NCBI GenBank assembly: GCA_963843945.1
Contig: CAWJMF010000002.1
Span: 1,364,001 to 1,428,000 of the forward strand
Direction of reading: 5' to 3'
Origin: CAWJMF01 sp963843945
GTDB taxonomy: Bacteria > Vulcanimicrobiota > Vulcanimicrobiia > Vulcanimicrobiales > Vulcanimicrobiaceae
DNA length: 64,000 nt
Shown here: positions 46,459 through 55,438 of the stretch, piece after piece
How the letters are laid out: every line of letters starts with the position of its first letter
Position numbering within the stretch: position 1 is the first letter of the stretch
The notes under the pieces: model-generated
Seen by the model: the letters and a program-made list of their open reading frames with translations, nothing else
Database searches by the model: none
Told to the model about the DNA's origin: nothing
Position numbers and translations under genes: made by a program

Positions 46459-47260
46459 CTAGCCATCGCGCGACGCGCGGACGACCGTCGTCCCCCCGCC
46501 GCGCAAGGCTCCCGACATCGCGCCTTGCCCCGAACCGCAAATAATGGCGCTCCTGCGCCCCTTGCGAGGGCATCGAGAGCGCTCTCCATTTTCGGCAGCA
46601 TTCCGCCGGCGAAAACACCCTCAGCCAAATAGAAGCGCGCAGTGGCTTCATCGATCCGCCCGATGCCGCTTGACGGATCGTCGACCCGTAGACGCACGCG
46701 CTCGACGTTCGTCACGATGATGTAAGCGTCGGCAGCCGAGAGCACCAGCGATCGCCCCCGCCGCTGTGTCCGCGTTCACATTCAGCGCCGTCCGTCCGTC
46801 AGCGGTCACTGCAAGCGGCGCCACCACCGGCGTGATCCCCGCGGCGAGCAATCCCTCGAGCACCGCCGGCTGCACGCGCTCGATCTCGCCGACGAACCCC
46901 ATATCCTGACCCTCGACCCGCGCCATCGGCCGCGCCACGAGCAGCGCGCCATCCTGACCCGAAATCCCGGCAGCCCGGACGCCACGCGCCAGCAGCGCCC
47001 GCACGAGCGCCTTGTTGACCGTCCCGCACAGCACGCTCTCCGTCACCGCCAGCGTCGCCGCATCCGTCACCCGCAGCCCGGCGACGCGCCGCTGCGGCAC
47101 GCCCGCGCTCGGCCAAGGCCGCGTCGATCTGCGGCCCCCCGCCGTGCACCAATACGACCCGGTCACCCGCCGCGACCCGCTCGGCGATCTCGTCCAGCAG
47201 CGGATCCGGCCCATCGGTCGCGGCCAGCGCATTGCCCCCGTACTTGAGAACGATTACCAC
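46459..47260 (-). CDS. argB: Acetylglutamate kinase ArgB, frameshifted
   Basis: Second step of the acetylated arginine route (phosphorylates N-acetylglutamate), about 267 codons from GTG 47260. Pieces: VIVLKYGGNALA and VLVHGGGPQIDAAL (N-terminal), then RVTDAATLAVTESVLCGTVNKALV and GISGQDGALLVA (acetylglutamate site), VNADTAAGAIAGALG, DAYIIVTNVERVRLR and FAGGMLPKMESALDAL (nucleotide site), ending as GTTVVRASRDG before TAG 46459-46461. Frames change near 47100, 46750 and 46545, probably sequence errors. It is transcribed away from argF, with the likely ArgR site in the 48-base gap. Confidence 0.88.
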
Positions 47261-47270
47261 CCGAGTCCCC

Positions 47271-47306
47271 TTGCAATTTCATGCATATTCTGCATAATTA
47301 TACAGA
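47271..47306 (+). promoter_or_regulatory. Putative argF promoter overlapped by ArgR operator (ARG box)
   Basis: In the gap between divergent argB and argF lies an AT-rich stretch containing TGCATATTCTGCATAATTA and TATACA, with near-palindromic halves (TGCATAATTATACA), resembling ArgR boxes with tandem 'TGCAT..' half-sites. A candidate promoter for argF is TTGCAA (47271-47276) and CATAAT (47293-47298), 16 bases apart, so the -10 element lies inside the operator, as expected for repression. The surrounding region is high in GC, which makes this AT block stand out. The argF GTG at 47309 would leave almost no leader. The ArgR is encoded one gene downstream. Confidence 0.6.
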
Positions 47307-47308
47307 TC

Positions 47309-48282
47309 GTGCTCGCCTCTGTCGCCGACGTTGCCCTGCGGGGCCGCAATTTTCTTCAGGTCCGCGATCTCTCGCCGCTCGAGATCGGCACGATCCTGGG
47401 CCTTGCCGTACACCTCAAGACGAGCCGCAACTCGGATCAACTGCCGATGCTCCGCGGCAAGACGCTGGGGATGCTCTTCGAGAAGCCGTCGCTTGCGCAC
47501 GCGTGCCTCCTTCGAGGTCGCGATGACGCAGCTGGGCGGCCACGCCCTCATCGCCGCAGGGCAGCGACTTCATGGTCGGCTCGCGCGAGACGCCCGAGGA
47601 TGCCTCGCGCGTCCTGTCGCGCTACGTCGACGCGATCGTGGTCCGCACGCACGCCCACGAACCGCTCGAGCGCTTCGCCGGTGCGGCGACCGTCCCCGTC
47701 ATCAACGGCCTTTCCGAGGCCGCGCATCCGTGCCAAGCTCTGGCCGACCTGCTGACCATCCGCGAGCGCTTCGGCACGCTCGAGGGGCTGCGCCTCGCCT
47801 ACATCGGCGACGCGCGCAACAACGTCGCAGCCTCGCTCGCGGAGGCGGCGATGATGGCCGGCATCTCGGTGAACTTCGGTTGTCCGCCGACGCACCGGCC
47901 TTCCGAAGCCTTCCTGGCGGAACTGCAGCATCTCGGTAAGCCGCACGGCGCCCTCGTGCGTGCCTTCACCTCGCCGGTTCGCGCCGTGCGCGACGTCGAC
48001 GTGGTCTACACCGATATCTGGACTTCGATGGGCGACGAGCACCTCACCGAGCGCAACGCTGCCGCGCTCCTTCCCTACCGCGTGACGCCCGAGTTGATGT
48101 CGGCTGCCGCGGTTCACGCACTCTTCATGCACTGCCTGCCCGCGCACCGCGAGGAGGAAGTGAGTTCGGCCGTGATCGATGGGCCGCAAAGTGTCGTCTT
48201 CGATCAGGCCGAAAACCGGCTTCACGCGCAGAAGGCTCTGCTCGTCGCGCTTCTGACCGATCTGCGAGGATTGCCCGTATGA
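47309..48282 (+). CDS. argF: Ornithine carbamoyltransferase ArgF, two frameshifts
   Basis: Converts ornithine and carbamoyl phosphate to citrulline. GTG 47309 gives ASVADVALRGRNFLQVRDL; then GKTLGMLFEKPSL, a frame break near 47500, RTRASFEVAMTQLGGHALI (the S-x-R-T-R carbamoyl-phosphate site), another break near 47560, and then an intact frame: SRYVDAIVVRTHAH, LSEAAHPCQALADLLT (HPxQ motif), YTDIWTSMGDEH and MHCLPAHREEEVSS (HCLP ornithine motif). Both breaks are probably indel errors. The stop overlaps argR's start (ATGA). First gene of the argF-R-G-H-C-J-D operon. Confidence 0.9.
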
Positions 48283-48746
48283 AATCGACTCGCCAGCGTG
48301 CGATTCTGTCGCTCATTGCGACGCGTCCCGTGCACTCGCAGGAAGAGCTGGCGCATCTGCTCGAGTCGCAAGGTTACGAGGTGACGCAGGCGACCGTCTC
48401 GCGCGACATCAAGGAGCTCGGGCTCGCAAAGGTTCCGTTGAAGAACGGCGCCGGCTCGCAGTTCAAGTACGTCGAGCCGGGCCTCGGGCCGGCGTTCACC
48501 AGCCGCCTCCATCGCATGGTCGCCGAACTCGTGCTCGACGTACGCGGCTCGCTCAATCAGATCGTCCTGCGCACGCCGCCGGGCAGCGCGATGATGCTCG
48601 CCTCGGCAATCGACAGCTCCGGCTGGAGCGAAGTGATCGGCACGTTGGGCGGCGACGACACGGTGCTCGTCATTCTCGCCGATGCCACGCAACAACCGAT
48701 CGTCAAGCAACGTTTCGAGGACCTTCGCTCGGAGCAGGTCCAGTGA
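48279..48746 (+). CDS. argR: Arginine repressor ArgR
   Basis: The arginine-responsive transcription regulator. The 155-residue protein has an N-terminal winged-helix domain (RQRAILSLIATRPVHSQEEL, QATVSRDIKELGLAKVP with the SR recognition element) and a C-terminal oligomerisation/arginine-binding domain (GSAMMLASAIDSSGWSEVIG, then TLGGDDTVLVI, the L-arginine-contact GTxxGDDT motif). ATG 48279 overlaps argF's stop and its TGA overlaps argG's GTG, so the repressor is made with the operon it controls. The likely target is the AT-rich site upstream of argF and argB at 47271-47306. Confidence 0.93.
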   Translation: MKSTRQRAILSLIATRPVHSQEELAHLLESQGYEVTQATVSRDIKELGLAKVPLKNGAGSQFKYVEPGLGPAFTSRLHRMVAELVLDVRGSLNQIVLRTPPGSAMMLASAIDSSGWSEVIGTLGGDDTVLVILADATQQPIVKQRFEDLRSEQVQ

Positions 48747-49972
48747 GCACGATCGTGCTCGCCTACTCGGGCGGCCTCGACACGTCGGTCTTGCTTAAGC
48801 GCTACGTACTGGAAGGCCACTCCGTCATCGCGATGACGCTCGATCTCGGGGAAAGCGACGGCACCGCCGGTAGCGGTGCATCGGCAGCGCTCGATGCGGT
48901 GAAAGCGAAAGCGCTCGCGCTCGGTGCGAGCGACGCGCTGCTCGTCGATGCGAAGGAGCGTTTCATCGAGGAGTTTGCGTTGCCGGCCTTGCGCGCCAAC
49001 GCGCTCTACGAAAACGTCTATCCGCTCTCGGCCGCGCTCTCGCGCCCGCTGATCGCGGCGCTCCTGGTCGAAACGGCGCACCGCTACGGCGCCGACGCCG
49101 TCGCGCACGGCTGCACGGGCAAGGGCAACGACCAGGTGCGCATCGAGCTGGCCGTACGCGCGCTCGATCCGGCGCTGAAGACGCTCGCCCCGCTGCGCGA
49201 CAAGCCGCTCTCGCGTCCCGACGCGATCGCTTTCGCACAGGCCAACGGCGTGCCGGTCAGTTCGACCGTCGAGAAGCCGTATTCCGTCGACGCCAACTTG
49301 TGGGGCCGCTCGATCGAAGCGGGCGTGCTCGAAGATCCCTGGAACGCGCCGCCCGAGGACGCTTACGCTTGGACGGCCGCGCCTGCCGAACGGCCGCACG
49401 AGCCCGAGTCGATCGTGATCGACTTCGAGCGCGGCGTCCCCGCCTGCGAAAGCCTGCACGGCGCGGAACTCGTCGCCGAGCTCAACGCGCGCGCCGGTGC
49501 GCACGGTATCGGCCGCATCGATCTGATCGAAGATCGCGTGATCGGCGTCAAGTCGCGCGAGGTTTACGAGTGCCCGGGATCGATCGCGCTTATTACGGCG
49601 CACCGCGCGCTCGAGCGGCTCGTCTTGACGCGCGACGAACTGCGTCTCAAAGCTTCGCTCGATCAAAAGTATGCCGAACTCGTCTACGACGGACTCTGGC
49701 CCTCGCCGCTGCGCCGCGCGCTCGACGCCTTCAACGCTGCGCTCGCCGAGCGCATGACCGGCCGCGTGCGTCTGCGCCTGCACCAAGGCGCGGCCGTCGT
49801 CGACGGCTCGGCCTCGCCCTTCGGGCTGTACGACGAGAAGCTCGCGACCTACGGGCACGGCGATCGCTTCAAGCACGACGCGGCCTCGGGCTTCATCGAG
49901 CTTTGGGGGCTTCCGCTCGAACTTGGCGCGCGCGTCGAGCGCGACGCCTTCGCCGGCTCCCAGCGACCGTAA
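48743..49972 (+). CDS. argG: Argininosuccinate synthase ArgG
   Basis: Joins citrulline and aspartate with ATP to form argininosuccinate. The 409-residue protein is intact: IVLAYSGGLDTSVLLK (ATP-pyrophosphatase P-loop) at the N-terminus, NVYPLSAALSRPLIA, HGCTGKGNDQVRIE for citrulline/aspartate, and SYGT-type positions replaced by VSSTVEKPYSVDANLWGRS, then VYECPGSIALITAHRALE. Length and motif order are normal for the type 1 enzyme. GTG 48743 overlaps the argR stop. Two bases separate its TAA from the start of argH. Confidence 0.95.
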   Translation: MSTIVLAYSGGLDTSVLLKRYVLEGHSVIAMTLDLGESDGTAGSGASAALDAVKAKALALGASDALLVDAKERFIEEFALPALRANALYENVYPLSAALSRPLIAALLVETAHRYGADAVAHGCTGKGNDQVRIELAVRALDPALKTLAPLRDKPLSRPDAIAFAQANGVPVSSTVEKPYSVDANLWGRSIEAGVLEDPWNAPPEDAYAWTAAPAERPHEPESIVIDFERGVPACESLHGAELVAELNARAGAHGIGRIDLIEDRVIGVKSREVYECPGSIALITAHRALERLVLTRDELRLKASLDQKYAELVYDGLWPSPLRRALDAFNAALAERMTGRVRLRLHQGAAVVDGSASPFGLYDEKLATYGHGDRFKHDAASGFIELWGLPLELGARVERDAFAGSQRP

Positions 49973-49974
49973 CC

Positions 49975-51393
49975 GTGCCCGCGGAGTTGCAATGGGGCGG
50001 CCGCTTTACCGGCCCCCCGGATGCCGATTTGCTTGCGTTCGGCTCCTCGCTCGAAGAGGATCTCTTCCTCGCGCCCTTTGACGTGCTCGGCTCGCGCGCG
50101 CACGTGAAGGCCCTGCTCGGCGGCGGACTCATCGACGCGGCGCGCGCGAAAGCGCTGGACGAGGCCCTGCAAACGGTCGGCGCCGAGGTCGCGAACGGGG
50201 CGTTCGTGGCGTACGCGCGGGCCAGTGGTGCGGAGGACGTCCACGGCGCGATCGACGCGCGCGTGCGCGAACTCGCACCCGGGGCAGGTGCCGATCTCCA
50301 TACCGGCCGCAGCCGTAACGATCAAGTCGCGACGGCGCTGACCCTTTACGCACGAGACCGCGCCGAGCGGGCGGCCGCGCTTTGCGTCGCGATCGCGCGC
50401 GACGCGCTGGATCGCGCGGAAGATGCACTCGCGCGCGAAATCGTCGTTCCCGCGACGACGCACCTGCAGCCCGCCCAACCGATTCTGCTCGCGCTCTGGC
50501 TCGAGGCCGTGGCCGAAGGCTTCGCGCGCGCGGCGCGCCGGGCGAGCCGCGTGGCAGCCGACGCGCGCGAATCGTCGCCGCTCGGTTCCGGTGCCTGCAG
50601 CGGCTCGACCTTGCCGCTCGATCGCGCCGCGAGCGCCGCTTTCCTCGGCTTCGCCGCGCCGTCACGCAACGCACTCGACGCAATCGGCGATCGCGACCTC
50701 GCGCTCGACCTGCTCCACGCGATCGCGCGCGCGACGCTCGCAGCTTCGCGCGTCAGCGGCGAACTGGTCGTGTGGGCCACGCCGGCCTTCGGGTTCGTGC
50801 GCCTCAGCGACGCGGCCTCGACGGGCTCGAGCCTCATGCCCCAAAAGCGCAATCCCGATCCGTTCGAGTTCGTGCGCGGCACGGCGGCGCTCGTCAACGG
50901 CGAACTCCTCGGCGCGCTCAGTTCGCTCGGCGGCCTCGCGCTCTCGTACCACAAGGATCTGCAGGCGACGAAGGCCGCAACGATTCGGGGCAGCGAGCGC
51001 GGCTTGGCAGCCCTCGCCGCGTTCCGGCGCGCCTTCGGCTACGTCGAGTGGAACGCCGCCGCGATGCGCGCGCAAGCCGGCGACGGCTACACCGTTGCAA
51101 CCGATATCGCCGACGCGCTGATCGCGCGCGGCGTGCCGGCCCGCAACGCGCACGCGCTCGTCGGCGAAGCGGTGACCGCAGCGGAGCACGCCGCGCGTCC
51201 GCTCCAGCAGAGCGATCTCGACGCGCTGGCGCGCGCCGCGCACCTCGACTCGCCGCTGTCCGCGCCGCTCGAACCGCTCGCCTCGGTCCGCGCCAAGCAA
51301 ACTTCCGGATCGACCCGGCCGGATGCCGTCGCGACGGCAATTCGCGAGTTGCGGCAAGTCCTGGAGCAGCAGTTCGGGAAGGTAGCGCCATGA
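49975..51393 (+). CDS. argH: Argininosuccinate lyase ArgH
   Basis: Final step of arginine synthesis: splits argininosuccinate into arginine and fumarate. 472 residues from GTG 49975, chosen because it yields the family N-terminus LQWGGRFTGPPDADLLAF. Signatures: LHTGRSRNDQVATALTLY, VPATTHLQPAQPIL (catalytic-His region), LGSGACSGSTLPLDR, and the aspartase/fumarase signature GSSLMPQKRNPD (catalytic serine loop). A much longer open frame continues upstream through argG in another frame and is not coding. TGA overlaps the argC ATG. Confidence 0.95.
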   Translation: MPAELQWGGRFTGPPDADLLAFGSSLEEDLFLAPFDVLGSRAHVKALLGGGLIDAARAKALDEALQTVGAEVANGAFVAYARASGAEDVHGAIDARVRELAPGAGADLHTGRSRNDQVATALTLYARDRAERAAALCVAIARDALDRAEDALAREIVVPATTHLQPAQPILLALWLEAVAEGFARAARRASRVAADARESSPLGSGACSGSTLPLDRAASAAFLGFAAPSRNALDAIGDRDLALDLLHAIARATLAASRVSGELVVWATPAFGFVRLSDAASTGSSLMPQKRNPDPFEFVRGTAALVNGELLGALSSLGGLALSYHKDLQATKAATIRGSERGLAALAAFRRAFGYVEWNAAAMRAQAGDGYTVATDIADALIARGVPARNAHALVGEAVTAAEHAARPLQQSDLDALARAAHLDSPLSAPLEPLASVRAKQTSGSTRPDAVATAIRELRQVLEQQFGKVAP

Positions 51394-52370
51394 CGCGCGT
51401 ACACGTGCTTGGGGCGGCAGGTTATGCGGCGGGCGAACTGATGCGGCTCGTCCTGCGCCATCCCGACTTGGAACTCGGCGCGATCGAAAGCGCCTCGCAG
51501 GCCGGCGAACCGATTGCGACGCACTTTCCCGAGCTGCGCACGAATTCGCGCAGCTTCGACGGTCCCGGTGCCGTCGCGGAGCAGGCAACGTCCGACGACG
51601 TGGTCGTTCTCGCCGGCGACGAGAGCCTGGCGCGCAGCGCCGCGCCGGCCTTTCTTGCGAAGGGCGTGCGCGTCGTCGACCTCTCCGACGCCTTTCGCCT
51701 GCACCAAAACGCGGGCGAAGCGGTCTACGGATTAACGGAACGTTATCGCGACGCACTCCGCTCGGCCCGGCTCGTCGCCAATCCCGGGTGTTACCCCACC
51801 GCGACGCTGCTGGCGCTCTTGCCGCTCGCGCATTTCGCCGGCGAAATCGAACAGCTCGTCGTCGACGCGAAAAGCGGCATCACGGGCGCCGGGCGCAAAC
51901 CGGCAACCTCCGCGCTTTTCGCTGAAGTCGAGGGCGACGTGCGCGCTTACGGTCTGGGCGGACACCGCCACCACGCGGAAATCGTCCAAGAACTCGAAGC
52001 AGCCGGAGTTAACGTGCCGCTCGTGTTCACGCCGCACGTGGTGCCGCTGCGGCGCGGCATGCTGGCCGACTGCTACGCGTTCTTTTCGCGCGAGCCCGAC
52101 GACGCCGCGCTGCAGGTCGTCTTCGAGCGCGCTTACGGCAGCAGTCCGTTCGTGCGCATGCTCCCGTTCGAGCGCGCGCCGAGCCTGCGCGGCGTTGCCG
52201 GAACCAACGACGCCGAGATCCACCTCTCGCGTTCCGGTCGCGTCGTGCGGGTGATCTGCGCGATCGACAACCTCGGTAAAGGCGCGGCCGGTCAAGCGCT
52301 GCAGAACATCAACGTCATGCTCGGATTCCCTGAGGAGAGTGCTCTCGATGATCGCAACGTCGTCGTCTGA
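51390..52370 (+). CDS. argC: N-acetyl-gamma-glutamyl-phosphate reductase ArgC
   Basis: Reduces N-acetylglutamyl phosphate to the semialdehyde with NADPH (third step). 326 residues: VHVLGAAGYAAGELMRLVLRH (cofactor loop), VVDLSDAFRLH, the active-site cysteine in VANPGCYPTATLLAL, SGITGAGRK and GGHRHHAEIVQEL. ATG 51390 overlaps argH's TGA (ATGA). Its 3' end overlaps argJ's start by about 20 bases. Length is slightly short of many type 1 enzymes but complete. Confidence 0.95.
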   Translation: MTRVHVLGAAGYAAGELMRLVLRHPDLELGAIESASQAGEPIATHFPELRTNSRSFDGPGAVAEQATSDDVVVLAGDESLARSAAPAFLAKGVRVVDLSDAFRLHQNAGEAVYGLTERYRDALRSARLVANPGCYPTATLLALLPLAHFAGEIEQLVVDAKSGITGAGRKPATSALFAEVEGDVRAYGLGGHRHHAEIVQELEAAGVNVPLVFTPHVVPLRRGMLADCYAFFSREPDDAALQVVFERAYGSSPFVRMLPFERAPSLRGVAGTNDAEIHLSRSGRVVRVICAIDNLGKGAAGQALQNINVMLGFPEESALDDRNVVV

Positions 52371-53583
52371 CGGACGCTCCGGCGAAGCCACCAAGCTGAT
52401 CGAGCTGCGCGGCGGCCTCGGGGCGGTCCCGGGGCTGCGGCTCTCGGGCGTCGCGGCGGGGATCAAAAAGCGCAAGCCGGATCTCGCGCTGGTGTTCTTC
52501 GACGGGCCCTACGGGTGCGCGTCGGTGATCACGACCAACGAGATCAAAGCCGCGCCGCTGCTCGTCTCCGAAGAGCACATCGTCAAGAGCGGCCAGTCGA
52601 TCCGCGCCATCGTCTGCAACTCGGGATGCGCCAACGCCTGCACCGGCGAGCGCGGGGAGCGCGACGCGCGCGCGACCGCACGCCAAGCTGCCGCGCTGCT
52701 CGGCATCGAGCAGACCCAAGTCATCGTTGCCTCAACCGGGGTGATCGGCGTTTATCTGCCGATGGATCGCGTCGCGAAAGGCCTCGAGCGGGCGGCGAAA
52801 GATCTCGAAGCGGGCATGGAAGCGTCCTTCGATGCCGCCGAAGCGATCATGACGACCGACAACGAGCCGAAGCTCGCGGCCTACGCCTTCCACCACGAAA
52901 AGCAGCGCTACGTGGTGGGCGGCATGGCCAAAGGCTCGGGAATGATCGCCCCCAACATGGCGACGATGCTGGCCTTCATCGCGACGAACGCGCCGATGTC
53001 GCGCGAAGCCTTGCACGCCGAACTCGTTTCTGCGAGCGACGATAGTTTCAACATGATCTCGGTCGACGGGTGCCAGTCGACGAACGACGCGGTCTACGCG
53101 CTCGCCCCGGCCGGCGCCGACGGGCCGCCGCCGGGCTTCACGGAAGCGCTGCGCGCCGTGACCCACGATCTCGCGGTCGCGATGGTACGCGACGGCGAGG
53201 GCGCGACCAAAACGCTCACGGTCGACGTGACCTCGGCTCGCGACGACCTGCAAGCCCGCCTGGTCGCGCGCGCCATCGTCAATTCGAATCTCGTGCGCAC
53301 CGCGCTGTACGGCGAGGATCCCAATTGGGGCCGGATCGTTGCCGCCGCGGGCAGCGTCAACGCCGGCATCGATCCGGATCGCTGGAGCTTGTACCTCAAC
53401 GGCAAGCTCTGGGTGGACCGCGGCGCGATCGAGATTCTGTCCGAAGCCGAAGCGCACAGCGAGATGGAGGTAGCGGCCGTGCGCGTGCAGCTCGAGCTCG
53501 GCCTCGGGCCGGCCTCGGCTACAGCCTGGGGCTGCGACCTCTCGCGCGACTACGTGCGCATCAACGCCCACTACCGGACCTAG
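52348..53583 (+). CDS. argJ: Bifunctional ornithine acetyltransferase/N-acetylglutamate synthase ArgJ
   Basis: Moves the acetyl group from N-acetylornithine to glutamate, recycling it, and in bifunctional forms also makes N-acetylglutamate from acetyl-CoA. About 411 residues; ATG 52348 is preferred over GTG 52339 because GAGGAG lies 10 bases upstream. The N-terminal part has VCNSGCANACTGERGERDA (the NSGNAN-type block), VASTGVIGVYLPMDRV, and the self-cleavage site MIAPNMATMLAFI, where Thr near residue 200 becomes the catalytic N-terminal nucleophile. The C-terminal part has GEDPNWGRIVAAAG. Since argA is not seen in the window, the bifunctional route fits. Confidence 0.93.
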   Translation: MIATSSSDGRSGEATKLIELRGGLGAVPGLRLSGVAAGIKKRKPDLALVFFDGPYGCASVITTNEIKAAPLLVSEEHIVKSGQSIRAIVCNSGCANACTGERGERDARATARQAAALLGIEQTQVIVASTGVIGVYLPMDRVAKGLERAAKDLEAGMEASFDAAEAIMTTDNEPKLAAYAFHHEKQRYVVGGMAKGSGMIAPNMATMLAFIATNAPMSREALHAELVSASDDSFNMISVDGCQSTNDAVYALAPAGADGPPPGFTEALRAVTHDLAVAMVRDGEGATKTLTVDVTSARDDLQARLVARAIVNSNLVRTALYGEDPNWGRIVAAAGSVNAGIDPDRWSLYLNGKLWVDRGAIEILSEAEAHSEMEVAAVRVQLELGLGPASATAWGCDLSRDYVRINAHYRT

Positions 53584-53602
53584 CGAAGGGAAGTCGCTGA
53601 CG

Positions 53603-54802
53603 ATGGCACTCGCGCAAGAAAGCGGTCAAGCCCACCTCCTCGGCAATTACGCGCCCGCGCCGGTCACGTTCGTGCGGGGCGAAGGCTGCGAGCTGATCGA
53701 CGACCGCGGCACGCGCTACCTCGACTTCGTCGCCGGCATCGCGGTCTGCGCGCTCGGCCACGCGCGGCCGGAGATCACGGCCGCGATCGCCGCGCAAGCC
53801 GCAACGCTCGTTCACTGCAGCAACCTTTACCGCCACGAGCCGAGCGGAAAGCTCGCCGGCGAGCTGGCGCGACGCTCGGGTTTCGCGCGCGTCTTCTTCT
53901 GTAACTCGGGCGCCGAGGCGAACGAAGCGGCGATCAAACTCGCGCGCAAGTACGCCTATCGGCGCAGCGACGCGAAGCGCCGCACGATTCTGGCTTGCGA
54001 AGGGTCGTTCCACGGCCGGACGATGGGCGCGCTGGCCGCGACCGCGACGAAGAAATACCACGAGGGCTTCGAGCCGCTGCCGCTCGGTTTCGCGTTCACG
54101 CCCTTCAACGACGTCGCGGCGCTCGAGAAGGCGCTCGACGAAACCGTCGCGGGCTTCATCGTCGAGCCGGTGCAAGGCGAGAGCGGCATTAAGCCGGCCG
54201 AGCCGGAGTTTCTCGCCGCGGCGCGCCGTTTATGCGACGAACGCGGCGCGCTGCTGATCTTCGATGAGATCCAGTGCGGAATGGGCCGGCTCGGCTCGCT
54301 CTTCGCTTTCGAACAGTTCGGCGTGCGGCCCGACGTCATTACGCTGGCGAAAGCGCTCTCTAACGGCCTGCCGATCGGCGCGATGCTCGTGGACGAGCGC
54401 TTCGCGTCCGCACTGCAGCCGGGCGACCACGGCACGACGTTCGGCGGCTCACCCGTACCCTGCGCGGCGGCGCTCGCACACCTCGACGTGCGCGACGCAA
54501 TCGATCTCGACGCGAACGTGAAAACGGTCGGCGCGCTCCTACTGGACGGGCTGCGGGCGATCGCCGCGGAGTATCCGCAGTTCTTCAGCGCGCCGCGCGG
54601 CCGCGGCTTGATGCTCGGCCTACCCGTACGCCCTCCGCACGAAGCCGCGACCTTCGCCACGGCGGCGCGCGAAGGGCAACATCTCTTGATCAACGCCGCC
54701 GGCGAGAACACACTGCGTTTCGTGCCGCCACTCGTCCTCAGCCAAGCGCAGGCGCGTGACGGGCTCGCCCGCTTGCGCAAGGCGATCGCCGGCGTCGCTT
54801 AG
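53603..54802 (+). CDS. argD: Acetylornithine aminotransferase ArgD
   Basis: PLP-dependent conversion of N-acetylglutamate semialdehyde to N-acetylornithine. 399 residues of the class III aminotransferase family: YLDFVAGIAVCALGHARPEI, FFCNSGAEANEAAIKLARK, EGSFHGRTMGALAATAT, the cofactor aspartate in LLIFDEIQCGMGRLG, and the PLP lysine in TLAKALSNGLPIGAML. C-terminal GENTLRFVPPLVLSQAQ is also typical. A ribosome site GAAGGGAAG precedes ATG 53603. It ends the arg operon; its TAG overlaps by 4 bases the convergent small lipoprotein gene at 54799. Confidence 0.95.
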   Translation: MALAQESGQAHLLGNYAPAPVTFVRGEGCELIDDRGTRYLDFVAGIAVCALGHARPEITAAIAAQAATLVHCSNLYRHEPSGKLAGELARRSGFARVFFCNSGAEANEAAIKLARKYAYRRSDAKRRTILACEGSFHGRTMGALAATATKKYHEGFEPLPLGFAFTPFNDVAALEKALDETVAGFIVEPVQGESGIKPAEPEFLAAARRLCDERGALLIFDEIQCGMGRLGSLFAFEQFGVRPDVITLAKALSNGLPIGAMLVDERFASALQPGDHGTTFGGSPVPCAAALAHLDVRDAIDLDANVKTVGALLLDGLRAIAAEYPQFFSAPRGRGLMLGLPVRPPHEAATFATAAREGQHLLINAAGENTLRFVPPLVLSQAQARDGLARLRKAIAGVA

Positions 54803-55311
54803 GGACTCGGGCTCCCGACGGTCGTGAAGCTGCCGATATTCGCCTGCTGGGTCTTGCCCGTTTTGGTGCCGCACACGTCCAAGTACTGCGTCGCGATCAC
54901 CTGATAGGTTGTCGCTGAAGCGAGAGTCGAGAGCGACACCGCGCTCGTTGTGAACGTCGCGAAGGCCGGGGTTGCGGTGGGACTTGGGAGCGGTGCGGGC
55001 AGCGGAGCGGGAACGGTCGAGACCGGAGCCGACGCGCCGATGGCGAGGCCGATCGGCACGCTGGTGAGCGACGAACTGTTCGACGCGACGTTGTAGAGCA
55101 AGACCGTCAGACCGACGGGTACGGCAGTCGCGCCCGGAATCGGATAGACGAGTTGAACGCTCGGGTAGATCGTGGCAACGTTGCACGTCGGGTTCGGCGG
55201 CGAGTTGCCCGAGCACGCGGCGAGCGCCGCGCAAAAGGCTGCGGCAATTGCCGGCTTGCGCATCCCGTTCGTGGCCGGCACTGCATTTGAGCGAAGTTGC
55301 GGTTGGTTCAT
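54799..55311 (-). CDS. Small putative lipoprotein, Ig/Fn3-like
   Basis: A 170-residue protein with a lipoprotein signal; the likely mature start is in LAACSGNSPP. Two starts are possible: ATG 55311 gives 16 extra residues before RKPAIAAAFCAALAACSG, and ATG 55263 begins directly with MRKPAIAAAF, which looks more like a signal peptide. The mature part has beta-rich stretches (PGATAVPVGLTVLLYN, ATTYQVIATQYLDVCG), a Pro-rich middle (PAPLPAPLPSPTATP) and two cysteines, recalling Ig-like bacterial domains. No function is assigned. It is convergent with argD. Confidence 0.65.
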   Translation of the reverse strand: MNQPQLRSNAVPATNGMRKPAIAAAFCAALAACSGNSPPNPTCNVATIYPSVQLVYPIPGATAVPVGLTVLLYNVASNSSSLTSVPIGLAIGASAPVSTVPAPLPAPLPSPTATPAFATFTTSAVSLSTLASATTYQVIATQYLDVCGTKTGKTQQANIGSFTTVGSPSP

Positions 55312-55349
55312 TCTCGCTCAGATTTTCGACGGACAACCCGCAATTTCAG

Positions 55350-55395
55350 TCTCAACAAAAGCAAAAGGCGTCCCAGGCCACAACCTGAGACGCCT
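55350..55395 (-). terminator. Rho-independent terminator of the YXWGXW gene at 55439
   Basis: Inverted repeat AGGCGTCCCAGG (55366-55377), loop CCACAA, CCTGAGACGCCT (55384-55395); 11 of 12 stem pairs. On the minus strand it is followed by a T-rich run (TTTTGCTTTTGTTGAG), as expected for an intrinsic terminator of the leftward gene that ends at 55439. Confidence 0.7.
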
Positions 55396-55438
55396 GCCGG
55401 ATGCGAGGCCTGCCGTGACCGGCAGGCAAGCTTCAGTC

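Noticed and set aside
48557..49876. Minus-strand open frame of 439 codons over argG
   Set aside because: Antisense to intact argG with no independent domain.
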